Origin: Datnioides undecimradiatus
Lineage: Eukaryota > Chordata > Actinopteri > Lobotiformes > Datnioididae
DNA length: 64,000 bases
Assembly (NCBI GenBank): GCA_008933995.1
Contig: WARS01000007.1
Coordinates: 10,592,623-10,656,622 of the forward strand
Reading direction: 5' to 3'
Part shown: piece after piece, positions 55,196 through 64,000 of the stretch
Position numbering within the stretch: the stretch's first letter is position 1
Layout: each line of letters opens with the position of its first letter
Program-made: the position numbers and the translations under genes
Notes under the pieces: model-generated
Databases searched by the model: none
Told to the model about the DNA's origin: nothing
Seen by the model: only the letters and a program-made list of their open reading frames with translations

Positions 55196-57894
55196 TCTTT
55201 CATATTGTGATTTCAATCTAAAAACCATGTACTCCAGCCCTGTGCAGTGATCCTTTTGTTCTTAGAATCTAATTAACTGCTGCCTACAGTGCCTTGTTTT
55301 CTATTCTACAAGTGTGAGCTCTGCCTTGACCTTTTTCTGCAGGATACCGAAAAGTGATAAATAAATACTGCTGCTCATGTCTAAGATATAGCTACATTTT
55401 CTCATTATCCAAATGGGTTGACTAATTCTACTGTGATAATAATATTTTACTGTTGGTAGTTTAGTGTAGTTACGTAGCAACAGGTGATTGGTGTCATCTG
55501 CTCAGAAGAAAACCACAGAAAAATGTAACACAGGCAAAACATTGTGAGTGTGCATGTGCAGATGTGTTTGTGTGTGTTTGTGTCAGCAGTCTGACCCTGG
55601 ATACGTTAATGACACCAATTAAAAACAGTTTTAATTACCGCTGCCTCAATTATGCCTCCCTTTGCAGCCCTGCCTGCTTGACCCCTACCCCCTCCTGCCT
55701 CCCGCCCACCCACGCACAACATGCACAGCAAAAGCAGATGCGCATGCATACACAAACAAGGAGGCCAAGTTGCACACGTTAATGCACCCACATTTCACAA
55801 ACACCGATGTACACCTTGACACACACGTACATAAATGCTGGTCTCCTGTCAGCCTAATGAGCCTTTAAAGCCTCATGAGGTCCGATGATGATAATAACAT
55901 AGTCAGTGTGTGTGTGTGTGTGTGTGTTGTGTGAGCTATTATGACATACAAAGCTTGAGTGTGTGCGCGTGCGTGTGTTGATATTCCAGTCACATTGCCA
56001 GTCACTTCCTCTTTCATACTGCTCTACATACATATGCACGCTCACATTGGATTATTACTGCGTAAATTACCATGAAAGCCTCTTCTCTGTTTCTAAAGTC
56101 AGGTCTCTCAGTTTGCATTTTGGGCCCTCTTGTATTTGTTTAATATGATTATGTTCCTTCGTATATCTACATCAAAGGTGTTATTACAGCCATCTTTGCT
56201 TCACTGAAGCCTGGGCTGTTCTGCTGAGGTGGGCAAACAGCCTTCTCTTGAATCTTTCATCCTACTTTCATCTTCTCTCATTGTCTTCTGACAGGCTTTA
56301 GAACAAAAGAAACGTCATCACTCAATTTTTTGCTTTTAATCTTGACAACAAGAACGATGTGAAGGCATTATGTCCTTTCTGTTTGAATCTGCAAGCAGCG
56401 GGGGGAAGTCGCTGTTTTCTGTAGATTCAGCCCTAAATCCATCGTGCCATGAGGGCAATGTGCTACGTTCAAGACCAGCTCCCGTGAGATTTCAGTGTCA
56501 AAGAGACTTGTATTTTACTGAAATTATCGCAGAGCATAAATATTATGTACACTTTAGCGATTAGCTTAAAGCTACATCTTCACCTCCATTATTTAGCTAC
56601 ATTTGAACAAAATTGCAGATCCATAATAAGGGAGGTTGCACCGTAGTAATCTTCACACACTCATTACCCACTCACTTATCTTCTCATCTACTCTAACCAC
56701 AACCAACTCCAATCTATTCTTATCACCTTCCTATTGATCAACTTTTCCACCTGTTCCACTCCGAGCTGCATTTCCACTCCTCACCACCTGTATCCACTTC
56801 ACTGTGCAGTTTCAGTGTCACAGTTAAGAACTGATCGACACAAGGTCTTCTGTTCGGCGCACACCGGAGCGCTGGCAGTGCTGCATAATTCAGGTGGTAC
56901 ACGTTCACCTAGCAACTAAGCTTTTACATTGTCTTCTATTTAATTGGGATAACTTCATTTCTTTAGTCATCTCCAACATCTGAGTCATTCCACATCATCG
57001 TCTTAACTCGATCACACTTTCGTTATTGTGATTTTATATATTAAGTATATCTGAGAACTTGCATTTGATTTTAGAAGCATCGTTTTAGGTTGTTTAGTTG
57101 TCACATGAGGATACTTTCTGTACATGAGGGCTGGCTGACTAATCCACGGCTCTTTCATGCCCACACTGCTTGTTTTTACTTTTCCGACTTTCCTGTTTGC
57201 TCTCAACCAATCGTGTAGACAGAGCAGCAGAACTTTGGTCAGACTGACAGAGGCAGGAGCTGTCTGAATCAAACTGGACAGTGCTCAATGAGCTCAATTC
57301 AATCATAACTAATAAAAATGTTAGAAATTCCCAAAATAACACAATCAATGACGCAAGCAAAGAATCTATACTGACATTTTGTGGTTTCATCTCTCACCTT
57401 ATATTTCGTGTACCATCTCATCATTCCACCTGCAGCTGTCGCTTATGAGAAACTGGGTATTTGGGCATTCTTTCTTTATAAATGACAGCTATGTGCTGAA
57501 AATGGTGTTTTTCCTGTGCCGTTGTCTTCTCAGCATTCTCAGACCAAAGTTCTAACTGATAAAAAAAAATAGATCGTTTAAAACAGATGCAGTCGTTTTA
57601 AACTGCGATGTGCCACTGACAACACGTTCACCAGCTGTACTGGCGATCAGAGCAAAAGTTCAAAGCGACAGTTTGGTAACTTTTGCGTGAGTACTTGACC
57701 GTGTCTGCAAAGGCTGACAATTATGCATCAGTACCTTATAAAAATACTTCATTTATTTTCCCACATTGACGCATTCAATGGGGCACCTGTTTTGTAGACT
57801 CCATCCACTTGAAGAAAAAGAAACCTCAACTTTCAAGTACCGGTACACCCTTGCAAAACAATCTCTTTTTAATACTTTCTCTCAATTTCTGCAT

Positions 57895-57900
<6 letters not shown>

Positions 57901-57925
<25 letters not shown>
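57901..57925. repeat. (CT)n microsatellite
   Basis: A CT array of about 12 units followed by TTTCTC repeats. Confidence 0.95.
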
Positions 57926-57932
<7 letters not shown>

Positions 57933-59142
57933 TCTCTTTTTAGGTCTCTCGCTCTAATCCTCATCCACACCAAATCCCCAACTCCTGAGTAGCTCGCAGA
58001 CTTGTTCTCCCCTATTTTGGAAAGGCGCCATATTCTCTCCCTGGCCCAAACCCACAGCCATTAATTCTGCTAATGACAGATAAATGAAGCATGGAGATGA
58101 GGAGGCGAGTGCAGAGTTTTACACACACACACAAGAACGCACACCAAGCGCAGGCATGCACATAGAGATATTCCGCATACAAGTGCAAACACACACAGAT
58201 CACACACTCTTCACCTCTAATTGACTTTGATTGAGGACCATCTTCTTCATTTTTTTTTTTCCCATCTCACCCTTGATGCCAGGCTAGGAGGCTCATCTAA
58301 CGCAGCGCGCCGTTCGTGTACGTTCTCTAACAGTGAATGGGAGACTGATGAGAGACATTCTCAAGTTTGGGTTTACAGTTACTTTGTAAGAGGATTAGCC
58401 GACATCCAGGGAATAGAGAATCTAACCCGTGTTTTGATTAAGCTCGGTGCGGGGAGAGAGAGCTGCCGAGAAACAGCAGGCTCCGTTGCAGCAATGCACG
58501 AACCTGAGGCATCAGCAGCTCCTTCAGAAGAAGAAGCTAAGAAAATAAGGATATGACATAAAAGAACTATCAACTACATTGTGGGCAATAAAATTTATTA
58601 CAATTAGAATATAGAAAAGGACAGAATATAATAGAAAATTAGTAATCATAATGAGTAAAATATACTTTAAATGCTGAAACAGGCCTCAAAACACTGCGGG
58701 ATTAAACAGTTTACTCTCTTCTTAAGCCTTTAAGGGAATAATTTACATCCCGACTGCTGTATTTGCAGATGTTAGCTCTCAGGATACTTTGTTTAAAAAG
58801 ATATATACATTATTTAATATCCATAGCTGACAGAAATTCAAACATGACCATTTTTTTCTTCTCATTACTATACATTACATTAATGAAGTATATAATAGTG
58901 CTGAGTGTTTTGCATATAATGGGAATTTCATCGCGCACATGTTTTTAATTGGCCTAATGACTGTTCCACTAAAGCAGATGAATAGGTCAACACTCCACTT
59001 TGACTTTAAAACTCGGCACGGCAATTTCAAACAGCCGCCTAGCTAACTGTGAAATATATTCAGCCTGTAGATTATCATTTTAATTAATCTTGCTTACTTG
59101 GTCGTGTAATTTAAACATTTGCTGGGTTTGTGGGTCGGAGAG

Positions 59143-59216
59143 AGGAGGAGGAGGAGGAGGAGGGAGGTGGCGGCTGGTGGGATGCAGGGTGTGACAGGGA
59201 GAAAAAGGAGGGAAGC

Positions 59217-59245
<29 letters not shown>
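59143..59245. repeat. (GGA)n and (GT)n microsatellites
   Basis: A GGA array (59143-59163) and a GT array (59217-59245) lie 55 bases apart. Together they keep a spurious 154-codon frame open. Confidence 0.9.
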
Positions 59246-59249
<4 letters not shown>

Positions 59250-61409
59250 AGGTGGGCATCTGTGTGTAAGCACATTTAGCATCGCCTTCACAGAAATTAT
59301 GCTATTCTCCGTCTGCAAATGCGTGCAAAACAGTCTCTCCCTACATATATATTGCATGCTTAAACAAAGCTTTTCCTTCCTGCTGAGGAACATTAACATA
59401 GTTTGGAATTATTATGAACCGGAGAACAGTTACATCTTATTTGCAGCCCTTTGCTTGTGTTGTCAATACTTCGAGTCAAACAGGTCCCCATCCAAACAGA
59501 AAGATCGCACAGTTCCCTCGGTTAAACAGCAGATGAAGCAGAGAGAGGGAGAGAATAGCTATTTTGTCTTGTCACCAGCATAAAAAAAGAAAAATTATTG
59601 ATGGCAAACGTGCTTCCAAACACACACACACGCACACCAACATACACCGAATCAATTCCCATGCATATTCATTTGCGTTTCGTAATGGGGTCTTTTAGCT
59701 ACACATTTAGCAGCGCCGTGTGATTTATGAGTCCCCTCTCACACCGCCGTTGCTATAACTTCTCCGCACGCTCCATAGCCTGAAACTGGAGTTTTACCAC
59801 CAGCCAGGTGCAGGTAATAGTATCATATGGTCAAAACCCAAATGTGATTGATTAACCAATGCTGCCAGGAAACGAATGAGTTGCATAACGGAGAGCCTCG
59901 CGCATAAATTACACAATATCATTTCCATCTTCTATCATGTTATGGATAAAAATTGCATGCTGCAGTTCTGACATGTCACTGAAGTCACAGCGGAAGGCTG
60001 CCTTACATATTAAAACGTCCTTCTGCTATGAACCATGTTTTTACTGCTTTCAGGTATCCAGCAGATTAGAACACATATTAGTCATTGGTTGTATAATAGT
60101 CTGTGATCCAGAGGTTTGGCTTAACATATCTGCAGGTTTTCATTGCAGTTCCGACATGCTTAGAAATGTTTCTCTATGTCTTACACGCTACATAATGAAG
60201 CGCAGCAATGTCAGTGCCATGAATGAATTCCATGTTGTAGTGGAGGCTAATGAGAAAATACTAAAAGGTTTTGCAGGGCACTTCAGGACAGGACACTGAA
60301 GTGTTTGTCATTTCAGTATTATTCCACAGCCCCACCATGCCCCCCTTTGGCTTCTGTCCATTTCTGAATTGATGGCTTCACCCTCACAGCAGGGCCGAAA
60401 TAGAAAAGTGAACATATTTTGTTTTTGTTTTTGTCCATTGCTGGGTTGGTACCACTTTCGATATATAGGTCTGACTTTTAGTTTATTTAGTTTACAGGTG
60501 AATTTGGTGTAGAATTAACATTTCCAAATGTATCTAATCTTTGCAATGCTGGCATTTGGCCCAAAAAACCCACTGGTTTGATCTGATGGACACTATAAAG
60601 TTGATGCCATGCAGCTTTGATCAACTCATGCTGCTACTGTCTACCAAATACAACCCCCTGGAGGTCAGGGGGTTGGGGTAAGGGGACGGACTATGGCTCC
60701 TGATATGTTGAGTTAATGATCTCATGTAAAAGTTTGCTGTTTCCTCCTCAGATCACAGCTGTGCTTTTCTTTTTTCACTCTTGTCATAGTTTGAGTTTGT
60801 TATCTACATGAGACACAATCAATACTCGCTGAACATGGTTTCCATTCCACCGTCTTTCTTGAATGCAGCATATGGACATCCAAGGGCTGCTGGTGTCAGT
60901 GATGTTATGGGTTGAGATTATAGATTTTCAGAAGAGTGTTTTGCCCGTCAGATTTGGAAGATTTGGTTGCTTAATCTTGATTTTTTGTGTTGGATTCGAA
61001 GGCTTCAAAGGGTGCAAAGGTTTCTTTGCTCATCAGTTCTAATGATGAGGGGTTTGCACAGGATGTTTTATTTTGAAAAATACTCTGTGCTGCTCTTATG
61101 TCTGACTTCCTGCTTAGCTCACCCGCTGTGTCCAGCTTAATGCAGTTTTTGTCAGTAATAGACTGGTGGCACATTTTCCACAAAGAAGAGCTGAGTAGCT
61201 TCTGGTACCCAATAGAATTAAGCCATGCAACTGACTATAAAGGTGATGGACTTTTCAATTCCACTTCATAGTCAAACACTATTAAAAACACAAAAATGTG
61301 ATTGTTTTATAAAAAAAAATAGTAATCACTACAGGAGAGATTCACCTGTTAAGCCAGGTTTCTGCTTGTTCGCTGCTTCAAAAGATGTTTAGGCTGAGTT
61401 TGTGGTACC

Positions 61410-61460
61410 TGTATAATATACATATATATAATATATAATATATACATATATATAATATAT
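61410..61460. repeat. AT-rich quasi-tandem repeat
   Basis: ATACATATATATAATATAT appears twice in tandem with small variation. It could form cruciform DNA and is prone to length change. Confidence 0.8.
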
Positions 61461-63474
61461 CAAATACACAACACTACTACACACTGCTACTCCTATTACA
61501 CACTGAACTTCTGCTGATTAAACAGATGTTAATAAATACTTTTTTGTGTTAGTAATCTAGTCAAAACCACACCAACTGTCATCGCCAGGATATTATAGCA
61601 TTTCAGTAACATGCAGAAGGGAAATAATGCATTTGGGTTGTTATCTCCACCCTCTTAGCCCATACCTCCAACATGAAACCATGAAGATCAGAGCGAGAAT
61701 GGTGCCACTGCATGATTTTTGTGATCGCCTTCATGAGTTCATGTCATGTAGAAAGATGGGACTTTGATTTCAATGGAGGTTTCTGCAAACGAGAGGAAAA
61801 CAAATTGACTCTGACTTTAAAAAAAAAAACAAAGAGCTGCTGAGTGGATTAAATCATTTGTAGAACAAAACCCAAGTCGGTTCTCTGAGACACAGGACGA
61901 GAAATCAAAACAACACCCAGGAAACACGCCAAAAGATGCGGTTTGATCGTTCTTAAAGCTTCCTGCTTCCTTGCAGATTTTACTCAGTAGAACAGACATA
62001 TCAGCAAACGGCAACAAATACAGCATCACATGTTCTGAAATGATCTCGGTAACCTGATTCATCATGTATAGAAGAAAGGCAGGGTGAAATTGAACAATAT
62101 GCTACAATACACAAGCCTGCAGCTGGTTGTGCTTGTGTAAATCTATTGTTTTGTATATTACTGATATCATTATGATTATAACATTCTGTCAAGACATTGG
62201 TTTATAATTCAGAGAGGGTTCTATTATAATAGTAAAGCTTTTATTAAGTCATACATCTGTGGAGGACAGGTGTGATTAAAAAAAAAGGGCAGTTCAATTT
62301 TTATTACTTTATCATTCAGATTAATTATTCCACTAATGCCGTCGCCAGTACTTCGTCACTTTCCCTTTGTACATAATCCTTTCGTGATAACTTTTATGCC
62401 ACGGAGTAACGCAAAGTATTAATGGTTCAGTCGCCGGCTTATTCTTTTCAGAGGGTGGTTCTAATGATAGTCACTTAAAAACCTGTCAGGATTTTTAAAA
62501 AAAAGACTCACTTGCATTAATAATTCTGTATATATGTACTTTTTGTTAAATAAAAATGGGTTGCTGACTCGGACTGCCGCAGCTCTCTGTTGAGAAAGGG
62601 ACAGTTTTTTATCTCGTGGGTGTACCCCGGCTGAATGGAGATTGAATTAAAATGAAATTTAGTGTGCAATCCAGTATGGTGAAGCCCTGTGAGCCAGCCT
62701 GGTCTAATAGGAGACTTGGGGTACGGCCACTTTGGGTCAGCCAGCTTAAAGGCAGGGCAGAATCTCTCCTGCCCATTCTCCATTTTTCTTGATTTTCCCC
62801 TCGCACTCTGCCTTTGACAGACATTAGATTAACCTCAATAGTTGTAGTTATATAGATGTGTTTCAGTGAAGTCGGAGAAAGCAGGGCCATCCTTCTCCTG
62901 CATGCTGTTGCATTGTTATGACCAAATTAAATCACACGCACACAGAGAAGAGTGTTCAATGTCGTACAGTTTATGACAAATAAAAGTAATTTCTCATTTT
63001 AAATTTTTTATACATTTTCCTCAAAAACCTACCCATTATATAACCCAAAAGTGTATTTCTATACACTAGAATGAAACTTTCTAACAACAAGCAGCTACAA
63101 GGTTGGAAGTTGTGAAGCATTCCGATGCCACAAAGATGTTCAAGGACTTTTCTGCTCCACAAGACTTTATGACTGAGAACATAAAGATCAGCAGCATTGT
63201 CCACAAATGTTTGTGCTTGCAAGATTTAGACAATTTGATGAAACCTTGTGATGTCGAAGAAGGCAAAGTTCTCATGGCACAACAGCGCATCTGTAGGGCA
63301 GCAAGCAAACAGTAAATGCAGGAAATAAAAAGCTTTTATTTGTCTCATGCAGGGTCACAAAGTAACCCCAAAGTATGATAATAAGAATTATTTATAATTG
63401 TAACTAGCGGCACAAAGTCATAATGTCAGCCTGGTTTTTGAGCCACATTTATTATCTGCTCTCACCCTTTTGCT

Positions 63475-63885
63475 GTACAGTACTCTCCAGCCACTCCCTC
63501 CCGCCCTGCAGTAACCTCCGTGTTCTCACCATTCCCCTTCACCTGACCTCCCCCGCCCACCCACACACCTGTTCTTACTTCCTCATTAGCCTCGCAGTGT
63601 ATATACACCAGCCCTTGCGTGTTTGTCTGATCACCTTATAAACTGCTACTCAGTGTTCCAGCCTTTTTCCTCTGCCTGTCTGATCCCTCCCCACCTGCCT
63701 TTAGGACTTCTGCCCCTTTGCCTGACCCCAAACCGCATAAGTTTGCCTTCTCTTACAAGTCTGCATGGTAGTGATCTTTGCCTGTTTCTGACAACAAGTG
63801 AGGCTGAACTTTTAACTCCACCTGCCTCGTCACAGAGCCGTGTGTTTGGCTCCAAACCTGATTCCGCCTAGTTATTACAACCGTA
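63475..63885 (+). mobile_element. Decayed gypsy LTR-like remnant
   Basis: CACACACCTGTTCTTACTTC, then CTCATTAGCCTCGCAGTG, a TATATA box (63600-63605) and CTCAGTGTTCCAG follow the same order as the promoter core of the LTR-like block at 7.06-7.45 kb and of LTR B. A pyrimidine-rich stretch with CCTGCC and CCTGAC motifs follows. Ends and target duplication could not be fixed. Confidence 0.4.
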
Positions 63886-64000
63886 ATTAGCAGTATTATG
63901 CAGTGGGGTGTTGCGGCATGGTTGCAGTTTTTGTGCATGTCGTACATAAGACACCATAGCTACAAACTGAGACCAAAACACAGCACACAGGTTCTGACGT

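Larger units (their letters stand above)
55196..63474. other. Non-coding region with microsatellites
   Basis: No gene recognised. It contains (GT)n at 55906-55928, (CT)n at 57901-57925, (GGA)n at 59143-59163, (GT)n at 59217-59245, and an AT-rich quasi-repeat at 61410-61460. Several short stretches (55590-55660, 59650-59960, 62800-62850) are dense in homeodomain- or POU-like motifs and are listed as regulatory hypotheses. Confidence 0.45.

Noticed and set aside
58221-58556. 111-codon frame with an acidic/basic C-terminus
   Set aside because: No acceptor, no family similarity, and composition fits chance.
59119-59583. 154-codon open frame
   Set aside because: It spans a GGA array and a GT array; the remainder has no family similarity.
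1-64000. CRISPR arrays, operons, prokaryotic promoters or terminators
   Set aside because: The sequence is vertebrate nuclear DNA; regular arrays seen are dinucleotide microsatellites or LTR-internal units.
1-64000. tRNA genes or tRNA-derived SINE heads
   Set aside because: I looked for A-box/B-box pairs (GGTTCGAATCC-like) and found none convincing; a covariance-model scan would be needed to exclude diverged copies.

Overview
This window reads as nuclear DNA of a teleost fish, most likely a percomorph. It carries dense (CA)n/(GT)n microsatellites, a Rex3/Expander-like (RTE-clade) LINE with an ATCC-repeat 3' tail, a chromodomain-bearing Ty3/gypsy retroelement of the kind common in fish, a piggyBac element with TTAA target sites, and several dispersed repeats I recognise from percomorph genomes. 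No prokaryotic gene organisation is present and there is no complete, convincing host protein-coding gene. The window looks like a gene desert or the inside of a very long intron. Species cannot be determined from sequence alone.

Layout. 0-13.5 kb: non-coding, with a 435-bp solo gypsy LTR (354-788), a decayed LTR-like block (7.06-7.45 kb), a dispersed repeat starting at a TTAA (11.88 kb) and microsatellites. 13.5-14.3 kb: an old 5'-truncated LINE remnant. 16.5-20.4 kb: a truncated chromovirus-type gypsy element on the minus strand, with two tandem LTRs, a chromodomain, integrase, RNase H and part of RT, but no gag, protease or 5' LTR. 21.06-21.78 kb: a TTAA-flanked non-autonomous DNA transposon with a broken THAP zinc-finger remnant (Kolobok-like). 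25.6-27.0 kb: an internally deleted piggyBac with perfect 12-bp inverted ends and TTAA on both sides. 27.2-29.9 kb: a near full-length but broken Rex3-like LINE on the minus strand. 30-64 kb: mostly unique AT-rich DNA with microsatellites, one palindromic-core dispersed repeat (38.1 kb) and two further LTR-like remnants (54.8 and 63.5 kb).

The most gene-like sites outside transposons are two. The first is a bidirectional exon candidate at 48.04-48.29 kb: the plus strand has excellent splice signals, while the minus strand has a 77-codon cysteine-containing open frame ending at a good donor. The second is an ORF at 42.59-42.95 kb that begins right after an acceptor-like AG and encodes one hydrophobic segment with tyrosine motifs after it. 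Neither could be assigned to a family.

The transposon genes do not work together; each copy is damaged and none should be autonomous. I found no previously undescribed multi-gene system. The most unusual structures are the truncated gypsy copy bounded by a 9-bp direct repeat, the inverted templated insertion inside the LINE, and the two-stranded exon candidate.
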